From Epiperipatus broadwayi (Eukaryota; Onychophora; Udeonychophora; Euonychophora; Peripatidae): a stretch of DNA of 64,000 nt. Below the pieces are notes generated by a model. That model was not told the DNA's origin and made no database searches. It saw nothing but the letters and a program-made list of their open reading frames with translations. This document shows, in pieces, positions 1 through 11,126 of this stretch (positions within the stretch are counted from its first letter, which is position 1; each line of letters opens with the position of its first letter). Made by a program: the position numbers and the translations under genes. The stretch is taken from NCBI GenBank assembly GCA_028023455.1, contig JAQFVV010012397.1:2845501-2909500 (forward strand). Reading direction: 5' to 3'.

Positions 1-349
1 TCATTTCTAACAGAATATTTATGTTAGAAATTAGAAATAATTTCAAATATGTATTATTAACTCATGAAAATACTAAATTGCTTATATATAACTTGAACAG
101 TATTTGTATGAAACAGTTTGGACCTAGGTTTCAAAATATTAATAATATTTTAACAAATGTTTGATTGCGCAAATCACTACATAATATGGTTAATTTTTCC
201 TCTTTTCCTATAAAGTCATATCATTTTGTTCCATCAAAATAAAAAAAACTGTTTAGCAGCTATATGTTGTGATCAACATGAATTTTGAATGTATATCAGC
301 CTAAAACTTAAAGCACGAGAAACCACCGATTCAATTCCAAACAATGGCT

Positions 350-505
350 CAAGGAGTCATCATCATCATCATCAACCATTATCAATCCACTGCAGGATGA
401 AGGTCTCTCCAAGTTTAATCCATCTTCTCCGATCTTTAGCTTCTCTTCTTCACATTACCCCTGCACACTTTCTTATTTCATCCATCCATCTCACATGTGG
501 TAATT
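350..505 (-). mobile_element. 3' fragment of an RTE-like LINE, copy 1
   Basis: On the minus strand this is the 3' tail of a non-LTR retrotransposon ending in a short GAT/TGA microsatellite, seen on the plus strand as repeated ATC at 357-375. It matches, base for base over long stretches, the tail of the longer minus-strand copy at 50373-50880, including the shared stretch CCACTGCAGGATGAAGGTCT. Homology stops near 503, so this copy is 5'-truncated and holds only 3' sequence. A small open frame over it on the plus strand is antisense to the element and not a gene. Assignment to the RTE group rests on the coding part of the longer copy. Confidence 0.7.
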
Positions 506-545
506 GGAGTAATACTAACAATTTTCTTAAAGTTTGCAAAGATTA

Positions 546-1319
546 GTGATTAAGAGCAATGCTTCTAGAGAATTATGTAAGTCAAATTACAAAAGCATAT
601 AACTTTTATTTGATCTTATTCAAAAATCAATGAATTCTCAATCTGAAAATATTAATACTGTTTTTAGGAAGTTGATGACAAGGGGTGATGGACTCAAACA
701 ATCTGGATTTTGATTTTAATGCTTATTTGTATTTGAAATTGTATATCAAGATTTGATATATAAAATGTATATCCTAATTAACAAATACATTTCAATTCAT
801 ATTTATCCAATGGTCTTTTCTATCTGATTAAAACACCAAATTTAAATCTTTATAATGGTAACTTAAAGTAATTTGTAATGGAATTATAAGTCTCTAAAAT
901 ATAATGCTTTTATTCAGATTTAACTTGTCTTTAATGTTCTCTTGTAGTATAGAAAATGGAGAAACACTAGTAATACTTGATATTTATTATTATTATTACT
1001 CCAAGAGAAAAAATGTTAAGAAATAATCTATTTACAATCTTTACACATGTAGAATATATGTGCATTGAGATAGTAATAACAATTGAAGGATATTATATTA
1101 TCATATTACAGTTTAGCCAGACAACTGTGAAATCATTATATTGTTTAAATTTGAATTACTAGAAATATATTTAGAATATAGTTTTAATAGCTTATTTTTG
1201 TTATTTGTTATCCAATAATAAAAAATCTTACATACAAGTTTATAGCTATTTTCTTTTCTTCGAAGTGAAATTGGACATTATATTTATTATCAATACATAA
1301 ACTAATTTTGTTTAATTAC
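546..1319. other. A+T-rich spacer, nothing recognised
   Basis: This stretch has no exon-like open frame, no terminal repeats and no RNA gene that I can see. A 61-codon open frame at 977-1162 is low-complexity A+T sequence without recognisable motifs. Confidence 0.5.
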
Positions 1320-3291
1320 ATATAAGATAATCATCCCTCTTCACTAGCACCATTAAACAATAATGTTAAAACTGCAAGGATACTCTTGACTCATACACAA
1401 GATAAAGAAAATAAGAATGAGTCTTATTTTCAAACTCAAAGACACATATGAGCCAATCTTTAAGTGTCTAAAAGTTAGAGCATGAACATAAGTCATTCAC
1501 TTTAAATCAATTTCTTTTTTTAATAATCTTATTAGCATTTTTGAAATATTAGTTTTCTTTGTGCTAATATTAGAAGTTAAATTATGTAATAATAAATTTT
1601 ACAAGCGCATCGTTTTGATTGCATTTATATACAAGGTAAACATCTCTCTTCACTAACACCATTAAACAGTGTTATTAAAACTGTAAAGATATTTTCATCC
1701 CAGAGACAAGGTAAAGACTTTGAGAAAATAAGAATAACTGGCTTATTTTCAAACTTGAATGCACTTACATGAACTAATTTTAAATGTCTAGAGGTAAGAG
1801 CGTGAATAGACAAATTATTCACTTTAAATCCATTTCTTTTTTTAATAATCTTATTAGTACTTCTGAAATATTATAATTTACTTTGTGCTAATATTAGACT
1901 ATGATAAATTATATAATAATCAATAAATTTTACAAAGTGTTTTAATTGTAATTATATAGAAGGTAATCACCCCTCTTCATTAGTGTCATTAAACAATGAT
2001 GTTAAAACTGCAAGGATACTCATGCCCCAGACACAAGATAGAGTCTTTGAAAAAATTAGAATGACTATCTTATTTTCAAACTCAAATGCACTTATATGAG
2101 CCAATCTTTAATGTCAAGAAGTGAGAGCATGAATATATAAATCATTCACTTTAAATCCATTTACTATTTTTAAAATAATATTAGCCCTTCTGAAATATAA
2201 TTTATTTTGTGCTAACATTAAATGTTAAATTATATAACAATCAATAAATATTACAAGCACAATGAGTTTGAAAATAAAATGGTCGTTCTTATTTTCTCAA
2301 ATTTCTTATCTTATGTCTGAAGCGAGTATCCTTGCAGTTTTAACATCACAGTTTAACAGTGCTAGTGAAGATGGATGATTATCTTCTATATAATTATAAT
2401 CATAACACTGCGTTTGAAAAATTGATTGATTATTACATGATTTAACATCTAATATTAGCACAAAGTAAATTATATTTCAGAAGTACTAAGATTATTAAAA
2501 AAAAAAGATTTAAAATGAATGATTTATATATTCATGCTCTCACTTTTAAATATTTAAGATTGGTTCATATAATTGCATTTGAGTTTAAAAATAAGACAGT
2601 TGTTCATCTTTGTGTCGGGGATGAAAGTATGCATGCAGTTTTAACATCAGTTTAATGACATTAGTGAAAAAATATGATTATCTTCTATATAACCACGATA
2701 AAAATATTGCACTGTTAAAATTTATTATATAATTTAACATCTAATATTAGCACAAATTAAATTATAATATTTCAAAAGTGCTAATAAGATTATTAAAAAA
2801 AAAAAGGATTTATTAAATGAATTATTTATATATTCACGCTCTCATTTCTCATTTCTAGACACTTGAGATTAACTCATATAACTGCATCTGAGTTTGAAAA
2901 TAAGACGGCCATTCTTATTTTCTCAGTCTGTCTTATATCTGGGGTGAGAGTATCCTTGCAGTTTTAACATCACTGATTTACAACGCTAGTGAAGAGGGAT
3001 ACCTTTTATATAATTACAATCAAAATCGTAAAATTTATTGATTATTACATAATTTACCATTAGCACAAAGTAAATTATAATATTTCAGAAATGCTAATAA
3101 GATTATTAAAAAAAAAAGGGATTTAAAATAAATGATTTATATATTACTGTTCTTACTTATAGACACTTAAGATTAGCTCATAATAGTGCATTTGAGTTTG
3201 AAAATAAAACTCGTTATTTTCTCATCTTGTGTGTATCATTGCAGTTTTAACATGACTATTAACAGTAGTAGAGAAGAAGGACGATTATCTT
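1320..3291. repeat. Head-to-head array of ~300-bp repeats
   Basis: Three units run in one orientation and four in the other. The anchor reading GTTAAAACTGCAAGGA occurs near 1362, 1676 and 2001. Its reverse complement, with TGCAG followed by TTTTAACAT, occurs near 2333, 2635, 2957 and 3240. Spacing is about 280-325 bp. Orientation flips near 2261, where the third forward unit is followed directly by a truncated inverted unit. Units differ by many substitutions and small indels, so the array is not recently homogenised. Unit 7 continues at 4875 after the solo LTR. I see no coding potential and cannot assign a family; the monomer could be a tandemly amplified MITE or a satellite. Confidence 0.85.
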
Positions 3292-3295
3292 CTAT

Positions 3296-4874
3296 TGTGC
3301 CAAGGCAAAATTGGCACATGTATATAAAATAATTTTGTCTAAAAAAAAAATTATTAAAATAAAAATCTTTCGTAAAAGAACATCAAATAAAAGTTGGAAA
3401 ATAATTGATTAAAAGTGGGAAGGGGGTTTTCTTTAGAAAGTTAAACTAAAAGTTTTATAAAAGGAAGTAAAGTTTTTCTTAATTAGTATTCGTAAAAATA
3501 AATAATTTAATGTTTAAAAAATATAAATCTCTTTTCATTCCAGTTTATTAGAATAAATGCGTGTATATGTGCGATGGTAAATAAAAATCAATGTAAGCTT
3601 GTTAATAAGAGATATAATAAATGCGTGTTAAAATCATATTGAAAAACACATGAAAATAAATATTGAAATGAAATGTATTTAAAAACACAGTGGTGAGCTA
3701 CTAATTAAAGATATAAAAACAACACGTTTGTAATGGCTACTACTAATTAAACAATCTTCAAAAACACGTTGTCAAAGGATTATCAATGAAATTTCGACAA
3801 CACACATTGCCGGAGGATATTAAAACAAAAACACTTCACATATATAAATAGCCAGATTTTTATCGGACGTCAGTTGTCAGCCTAGTTTTCAGTGTCAGTC
3901 TTGTTTCAGTTCAGATAATAGTATTTATATTATGTATCCGGAAACAGAAATGCATTGCTGAGTGGCTTTTGGGAATATACGCACTTGCTTCAGCCCTTTA
4001 GTCCAACAAGATCATCAAAACCTGACTGTGAAATAATGTCTGCATAACAACTCAGAAATCCTCCGTCAATGTTCAACTGTCTCCAAGAATAAAACCAACG
4101 GATTAGCATCAAATCTCCTCAAGAAACGTCAGATCTAACTGGTTAGATATACTCCGTCAGAAGCAGCCAACAAGCAATATCCACGTTCCAAAAATCCTAG
4201 GTAAAACATTTTATTATTCTCATTTATAGATAGTAGCCACCGCTGTAATTCATAAATCCTACAGAGACAAGTAATATGAACTCTTAAGCATGCATAAAAT
4301 GAACTATTGATGTGCGTATTTACGAATGTTAGATAATTTATCAATGTCAAATATTATTTTTCTTTCTCATAAGACATATTATATTGTGTTAAATTAAAAT
4401 GTGCATGTGTTATTCAAACTTAGTTAATGTTAATTAAAATAAATGGTCTTTAAACTTATACTTTATTTGTCGGTCAATTCTTTTTATCAATTTCTTTTTA
4501 TCCATCTCTTTTGACCAATTTTTTTTTTCTATATTTTATTATTGATTAAAATTAGACTGGGCTAGTTTTGGGATTGTTTCGAGCGCTGGATTATGAGCCT
4601 ACTGACCAAATACGTTAGTCTGAGACTAGCTGGCGCCCTGGGGTTTACCCCAAAACAAAGTGTTTGGATAGTAGGGGTTTGAATCTAGCAGCCGAGGTGG
4701 GCCATTGTTGATAGTTAAAGCTATCAATAATATCTCCCATTTTGCTCGAACGTGCCGGTTCGTTCACGTAACATTTATAATTAAATAAGGTTATAAATAT
4801 ATTATGAAGAAGTTTGAAACCAGCCAAAACATATATACGTGTAAGTAAGTGGTTCTGCGGATCGGTCCGGTACA
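3296..4874 (+). mobile_element. Solo LTR with ctat target duplication
   Basis: The element begins TGTGCCAAGG and ends CCGGTACA, so it has TG...CA ends, and it is flanked by ctat at 3292-3295 and 4875-4878. Removing it restores a repeat unit of the surrounding array, which fixes both ends. The first bases form a short hairpin, TGCCAA paired with TTGGCA, followed by CATGTATATA. The LTRs of the element at 15214-25235 start with the same architecture, so the families are related. A TATA-like box lies near 3840 and a splice-donor-like AATCCTAG/GTAAAA at 4200/4201, at matching positions in the related LTRs. No internal coding region remains, as expected after LTR-LTR recombination. Confidence 0.85.
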
Positions 4875-4960
4875 CTATATAATTATAATCAAAATACAAT
4901 GCTTGCAAAATTTATTGATTATTACATAATTTTTGTTCAAGTACAAACAGTGAAAGATTC
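4875..4960 (-). repeat. Continuation of the inverted array after the solo LTR
   Basis: From 4875 the sequence picks up the array unit broken at 3295: TATATAATTATAATC, then a stretch around aatttattgattattaca that recurs in the other inverted units. Homology fades by about 4960. Downstream to 5100 there is A+T-rich sequence with an A-run near 5040. Confidence 0.7.
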
Positions 4961-5106
4961 ACAAATTGCAATGTGGTTAATTAATTTTGTACCTATAAAC
5001 CTGTTTTGTATCATACCAATACAAATAAGAATGTTACAAAAAAAAAAAAAATCAAGTCAGATGTCACATGATCTAATTTAACAAGCTTATATTTACAAAT
5101 GTTATA

Positions 5107-5406
5107 TATATATAGCTTGCAATTCTTAACAAGCTTTGTAGAATACCCCCAACCTCAGACCGGTTTCTGCTACTGGCATCCTCAGTGAGGTGCTATTCAA
5201 GTTAGATAGCTGGATTGGAAGACATATGGATGTCTGAAAATTTCAGATTTTCTACTTAATAGTTATACATTAGATGAAGTGCTGGGCTTGTCCTGGTATT
5301 TTTAATCTAATGATTGAATATCCTAGCACTTCACTGACGATGCCAGTAGCAGAAACCGGTCTGAGGTTGGGGTATTCTAGAAAGCTTGTTTTGCAAGCTC
5401 TATATA
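5107..5406. mobile_element. MITE with ~85-bp terminal inverted repeats
   Basis: The left end (5107-5195) and right end (5325-5406) are imperfect inverted copies. Both contain AGCTTG, AAGCTTT/AAAGCTT, GAATACCCC and AACCGGTCTG or their complements, and both ends are bordered by TATATA. The element is about 300 bp and has no open frame of note, which fits a non-autonomous foldback DNA transposon. Part of its sequence (the ACCGGTCTG-GGGG block and an upstream TCAGATGTCACATGA stretch near 5055) recurs around 51230-51350, so a related family is present twice. The superfamily is not determined. Confidence 0.8.
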
Positions 5407-5952
5407 TAACATAAATAAGAATGTTGAAATTATGATGATCAATGTTTTTAAATGCTTTTTTTAAATATATGTAGTAAGAAATCACTATCAGTTATAAATT
5501 GCTTTACTTGTTCATTATTCCAAATTTGTTTGTATGTTTTCTTTGATAAAATATATGTCATAGTTAGGAATTACTATTATTAGACTGCAAAACTATTTAA
5601 TCCAAACTCTATCTCAAGAGTTCATTGCTCTCTAAGTTAATTTAACATAGATGATGATTCATATATGATAATTAATTACAATCAATCAATAAATGGATTA
5701 TTCTCAAATATGCCTTTACATTAGATTGAATTAAGTGTACAATTTGGAACACACAGGGAAGATGCATACATCCTATGAAAGTTATAATAACACCATCCAA
5801 TATAGGACTTCAAAATATACAATCTATCATTACAATATACATATTGTAAGTAACCAGATTGGTGTATGTCACAATATTAAAAAAAAAATAAAGAAGTTTG
5901 TTGGTCTTGTTTAATTTTTATTTCACTTGATTTATGGATAATTGAAGTGATT
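5407..5952. other. A+T-rich spacer, nothing recognised
   Basis: No exon, terminal repeat or RNA gene is visible here. Short open frames are low-complexity. Confidence 0.45.
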
Positions 5953-6033
5953 TAAAACAGGCAAGACTCTCCATACAGTAGTGCCACTCAGTGCAAGCCA
6001 GAGTGGCACTACTTTATGGAGTTTTGCGTTTTA
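5953..6033 (+). repeat. Long hairpin, ~33-bp stem with 11-nt loop
   Basis: The arms 5953-5989 and 6001-6033 pair almost completely. AGTAGTGCCACTC opposite GAGTGGCACTACT is perfect, and the outer part contains only a few mismatches and a small length difference. The loop is 5990-6000. The size and shape suit a microRNA precursor or the remains of a very short MITE. I recognise no known miRNA seed. The element stands alone in A+T-rich DNA, and its G+C is higher than its surroundings. Confidence 0.75.
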
Positions 6034-9000
6034 ATAAGTTATGAGCAAGCATAAGAAATGGTAATCATGTGATAATTAAGGTGTTGAAATATTAATATTA
6101 ACTAGGTAACTATGGCAACCATACTATTCAAACAACATTCTTATTTATTATTAAAATTTAGCATCAATTTATAAATCTGTTATGATCAATTTCAGAGAAA
6201 AATTTAAACAGGTGAATAAATAAATAGATTCTGGAAATAGTTAAGTGAATCATAAAAGCTTACTTGAAGAGAATATTATTAAGTATTACACATTTCAATT
6301 TCTGTTATTATAATCACCATAGCAACACGTATTATAAAATTAATGTTTTATGTTTCATATACGTTGTTCATAAATTAATTACATAAAAAAAATTATTAAA
6401 AAACATATGTAAAAATATTGATATCCATTAAAATGTATTAGAATTATAATAGGAATTCCTTATTTTAGTTTATAATGGAAAAATAATATTGAACTTATAA
6501 AACAGGATTTCATTTTCACTGTATCCAGTTTTTTTTTAAATCTCCATTTGACTTACTAATTGGAGACAAGATTTTCTTGAACAAATTTCTCATCATCAAG
6601 TCAAATTTGAGGAATATTCAACAGTTGTTATGACAACCAGTAATGTTAACAAGCGTATCTTATAAATAGAAGAGATGTAATTTGAGTTATTGTAAATTTA
6701 TCATTGCCAAAACAGACACGTTTTAGATCTGTCTTTAAAAATTTATTAAATTTTTTTGTTTAAGTGATTAATTTATAAAACTATGAAAGAATAAAAATTT
6801 AACCATTTGCTTGTTTAATTTGGGCAGCTTGCTGATGAAATTCCAGGGGAAACTGCAAAAATGTGAAAGAAAGAAACACCCATAAAAATGCATTGTATTG
6901 CAGGTCAGCTAATTAAAGATATTTCGTGGTTAAAAATCCAGAATTGCATTTATTTATTTGTAATGGATATAAACCCCATTATATGTCTATGGATGTCATA
7001 TTTCAGATCAAAGAATTTAACAAGATTAACTCAACTCCTGTGTGACATTAGGCCATTTTAAATTTCACTTTCTTAATCTGGAAAGAAAAAGTTAGCATTT
7101 ATTAGTCTTTGCTTGCTTATAACTGGATTGTGTTATTAAAGGAATTCTCTTTGTGCACTATTATTAATGGAAAAGAAAAATAAAGCCAATGATATGTGAT
7201 TTTGCATCGGATAAGTATCTATCATTTTAAATGTTTGGATAAATTTATATGTTTAAAAGAAAATATTGGAATTTAGATGCAAAAATAATTGGATTCGTAT
7301 CTGTGTTAATTATTACTCATGTTTATCTTCTCTACTTAAAGGAAAATCATTACATCTTAGGATCGGAAATAAAGAACGAGAAGCTACGATGGATCCATGG
7401 ATAGTGAGTGAAAATGAACAGACTATCACTTAGGTACTATGATTTCGATACTATATATATATATTTTATTAAAAGAAAAGGAGAGTTTACATTTTATTTC
7501 AAAAACAGATAAATAATATATATATGGGTGTGGTAGAAATCACGCAATGAAAAGATCGGAGAGGTTCATTTTATTCTTATTTAAACTATTATCTGATGAT
7601 ATAAGTTAATACGACACAGTGTTTTCAAATATTTAATTTTTTTTCTGTATGTTCAAGATTTAACTTGGAGATTCACATAGAAAAAGGTTTGAATATAACA
7701 GATTTTCTTTTTTATGTTTGTTTAATTATCAAGAAATTATCAAGAAATTACACTATTGAATAAAGATCAATTTTTATTTAATCACATTTTTTTATTATTA
7801 TTGTACATTCTATTTAAAATCTCAGGAAGATATTTAAACTCTCTCCTTCCGTTTCATATAGTATTATTGTCATGCAACATTTTTTTGGAGTTCCACACAC
7901 ATATTATTATTTTTATTGATTTTAGTCTATTGCAAACATCGATTGTTTTTTTTTATTGTTATATTTTTGGTTATTACTGTTATAAATTTTTATTATAAAC
8001 CAATAAATTTAGAGTTGATTTAAAATCTGGTGAATCTGTCTAATTATTTCTTTTGAATGCACAGATAATTTTGGTACTTAAAATTTGATCCAAGATTAAA
8101 GCCATCTTAGTAAGTGAAATAGAATTATATATGTATATTTTACAAATCATTATTAAATCCAATTAGACATAAATTTTATATTTGGTACTGCATTTAAATA
8201 TTTGTTTACTTATCTAAGTCAATATTACTAGTAGAAATAATTTCATTAGTTAAGAGTTATTTATTTGCTTATCTTATCCGGTTACAAAAATCTTGATAGA
8301 TTTTTATTTTATCATTAGTCAAAATGATCTGTCTTAATTACCTTCTTTAATTTCTCTGAAGTGAAAATCAAAAATTTTATTAACTAGTAAAGAACTGAAT
8401 ATTATTTTTGGCTTAGATAACTGCCAATTATCGTCATACATAGTTTGTTACAAAATCCATTTCTATAATAGATTGATTGGAGATTTAAGTAGATGAATAA
8501 TATCAGTAAATGTTCCATAGAAACCTATGGTATACTTTATGTAATGTGATTGGGTACTGTAAAAGGTGAAATTACCTAATGTATTTATTGATAATAAATT
8601 CTTGTGGAATGTTTCATTTTGGAATATAACTGAAGCAATAATTACATGTTGATCTAATGTAGGGGATGAATGAAATGTTTGTATTATATTTGACGTTTTA
8701 TTAAAATAGATATAGGACTGAGCAACGGTTTATTTCATTTAAATATAAATATTATGTAATTTAGAAAACGTTCTCAAAATATAATTACAATTATTTAGAA
8801 ACTAGTTGATTTAAAGAGATTATTAAATATTAAAGTAAATTTGCATTACTATAAATAATTTTAGATTAGTAAAATATGTCGGAATTTAATTGTTTATCAA
8901 TTCAAATTTAGTTTTATTCAATTATTAATCAAATAGTTGTCTTAAGCATGCATCATTGTTTAGGGCAATAATATATGGTTTCGCTGTTTATTGCAGTTTA

Positions 9001-10120
9001 CTTTGGAATCCTAGATAGATTCGTTGATGTCTGAGGCGATGATCTCGTTTGGTTTATTTCGTTTTAAATATAATCTGAATAAATTAGATTTTAGTAGAGA
9101 TTGATAGTGTAGTGGACAATTTAAATAATTATATATGGGAAATATTATTATTGCCTAGTGTGATCAATAACTGAGCTAGATAATTTTACACAGGTTTTAA
9201 TAGTTACTATTTGTTAATACATGTTTTGCTCTGTGATAAAGGAATATAAATCTTAAGGGCATTTCTTTATGACTATTGTTGACTGAATAAATGTAGAGGT
9301 TGTGAGGTAGAAAATCCATTATTATTGTGATAAAATAGCTACCCAATGCTAGCCGATGATGATCATGTACATGTGATAATTATTACAAAATGTCAAATCA
9401 ACTTTGGGGTTTTTATAAAAATGACATTCCACATTTAGGCTACATCTATATTATTATAAATGACATCTCAGAGATAGTAGTTTTTATATTATCATCCAAT
9501 ATTATAATCAACAGTCCATTACAAAATGGCGACCAATGATTGGGCTATGTTTTATTCAGATTAGATTGATCATTTTCCCAGCATCATCATTTTTTATCAT
9601 GTTACAATATATATTAAAGGAATGATGAGAACATACAGTATATGCATAACAGCAAAGTAAATATTTGAAGAAATGCATAAGTAAATGTGAAAAAAATTGT
9701 TATATATATGGAATATAAAGTACTATTAGAATGTAATCTGTTTAAGAATGACAGAGAATAATGTAACTGGGAAAATATGGGATAAAGTGGCTGATTGCTT
9801 AACATAACTGAAAAGCAATAAAAATATTAGGAATAAATGGTGGGAAAATCTTATGAGAAATTTTTAAAAAATGAGTTAAACAGGAGATATGATATATGAA
9901 AATTAATTTTACAGCGTATTATAAGTATAACTTTATATAAGGGAAGCAATCTTTAAAATAGCTCACTGCAAGATAAAGATTTCTCCAACAATCCCTCATA
10001 AAGGATTAGTGAAGAACATAATCAGGTTTGTCAAATATTAATTTTCCATTTTCATTTTAGTCTTCAGATATACATAATTATCTATTAACTGCTAAATATT
10101 TGATCATTCCGTAGATTGCT
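6034..10120. other. A+T-rich DNA, probably intron or 3' flank of the KH-domain gene
   Basis: This interval lies downstream, in the minus direction, of the KH-domain first exon at 10727-11126, so it may be that gene's first intron. I looked on the minus strand for the next KH segment (a Gly-rich loop followed by a helix) and did not find it. A 80-codon plus-strand frame at 7756-7998 is Phe/Leu/Ile-rich low-complexity and has no start context or splice signals that would support a gene. A minus-strand frame at 9614-9805 is similar. Confidence 0.4.
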
Positions 10121-10123
10121 TAC

Positions 10124-10162
10124 AAAAAAAAAAAAACCTTTTTTTTTAAGGGGGGGGGGGGG
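10124..10162 (+). repeat. Clustered homopolymers A13, T9, G13
   Basis: A run of 13 A, CC, a run of 9 T, AA and a run of 13 G follow one another in 39 bp. The G-run is exceptional in such A+T-rich DNA. The cluster could be real, or could reflect an assembly or base-calling problem. Confidence 0.9.
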
Positions 10163-10312
10163 AGTACAAGCAATCGCAAACTATTATCTAAATATTTCAT
10201 AAAGCAGCAGTAGGTTTAATTAAAAGCAACAGGGCTAAAAAGTTTGGACGTTGATGTATATCTAAAGACTAAACATTTAAGAATAACTTTTTTAAAAAAC
10301 AAAAGATATAAA

Positions 10313-10409
10313 TTAGTTATTGGTAAAACTGACTTAAGTTTTTTAAAAATAGAGGGCGAATGGTTCGGGTAGCTATAAGTCAGTTTTACCCAATAATGAT
10401 TATTACTAA
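10313..10409. repeat. Foldback hairpin, small MITE-like
   Basis: TTATTGGTAAAACTGACTTA near 10317-10336 is complementary to 10376-10396, with TAAGTCAGTTTTACC and one small bulge. The outer sequence (TTAGT / ATTACTAA) continues the pairing. The loop is about 40 nt. Size and structure suggest a degenerate MITE. It lies about 110 bp upstream of the hammerhead ribozyme, but I have no evidence that the two belong to one element. Confidence 0.65.
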
Positions 10410-10507
10410 TCATTATCGAAACTAGAGATTATATCTAGCGCAGATATAAAAATGTAACAATTTACTCTAGATAAATACTTTTCATATAATAAGGATATAT
10501 ATGATAG

Positions 10508-10562
10508 TGACCTGGGCTAACTGATGAGTGCTGGTTCAGCACGAAATGCATCTTGGGGGTCA
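10508..10562 (+). ncRNA. Type I hammerhead self-cleaving ribozyme
   Basis: All conserved parts are present in order. Stem I 5' strand: TGACC (10508-10512) and CTAA (10517-10520). Core CTGATGA: 10521-10527. Stem II: GTGCTG/CAGCAC, a perfect 6-bp helix closed by a GTT loop (10528-10542). Core GAAA: 10543-10546. Stem III: ATG/CAT (10546-10551). Cleavage nucleotide: C10552, giving the permitted AUC triplet. Stem I 3' strand: TTGG (10553-10556) and GGTCA (10558-10562), which pair with CTAA and TGACC. The unequal internal loop (TGGG opposite G) sits where tertiary loop contacts occur in natural hammerheads. Stem III is self-complementary with no loop, typical of retrotransposon hammerheads thought to act as dimers. 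Such ribozymes are known from Penelope-like elements and retrozymes. I see no element boundaries here. Confidence 0.9.
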
Positions 10563-10726
10563 TTTGTCTTTTATTATATCTTTATTTAAATGAATTTAAA
10601 TCGAATGGGGAAGTATGGATGTGTTTATTATATCTATATAAATTAGTCTAGATAAAATTAAAATTACCAAATTATTTTAAACATCAACTAAATATTTTCT
10701 AATTTAAAAATGATTATAGAACTTAC

Positions 10727-11126
10727 CAATAACCTTTGCAACAAATTCTTTTTTTAAATTAAATTTCAATTTAGATTTACTTTCTTCCGAACTTGAAAGT
10801 TCATGTCTTTCATTTCTATCTCGAGATCTATAGTTTTTAAATTGCATTTCCCTCTCTTTAAACACATTATTTGTTCGTGTTTGATTAAATTTTTTTCTCC
10901 AATTATTACTATAATGATCAGATTTTTTATCGTCCTCGGTTTTTAGAAAACTCTGCTTTTGAGATTCTACAGAATGAGGCGGTCCGAAAGAAGGAAAATA
11001 GTTTGAAGTAGGCAATGTACTCTGACTTTGAGATTCTACAGAATGAGCCGATCCGGAAGGAAAATTGTTTGAGGTAGGCAATGGAAATGTACTATCACCG
11101 TCGCCATCATCATCCCAATATTCCAT
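10727..11126 (-). CDS. First coding exon of a KH-domain protein (possibly DDX43-like)
   Basis: Read on the minus strand, the frame opens with ATG at 11126. The frame is open one codon group further upstream but without another ATG. It runs 133 codons and ends at 10727 with a consensus donor, G/GTAAGT. The N-terminal part is acidic and Ser/Pro-rich and holds two tandem copies of a ~22-residue unit containing LPTSN, FPS and HSVESQ. The middle is basic and polar. The last residues, LKFNLKKEFVAKVIG, match the beta1-alpha1 start of a KH domain, just before the expected GxxG loop, with the intron splitting the Gly codon. Several KH proteins begin this way; the helicase DDX43 has an N-terminal KH with similar sequence, so it is my best guess only. 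The remaining exons are not found in the window. Neighbour: MRGBP, divergent, about 560 bp away. Confidence 0.7.

Noticed and set aside
1320-3291. CRISPR-like array
   Set aside because: The repeats are ~300 bp, diverged, in both orientations and in eukaryotic DNA; there are no short identical repeats with unique spacers.
6830-6862. CTGATGA followed by GAAA, a possible second hammerhead
   Set aside because: The sequence between the boxes does not form a stem II, and no cleavage triplet with a stem I partner follows.
7756-7998. 80-codon hydrophobic open frame, possible small membrane protein
   Set aside because: Low-complexity Phe/Leu/Ile product from T-rich DNA, without start context, neighbours or splice signals to support it.
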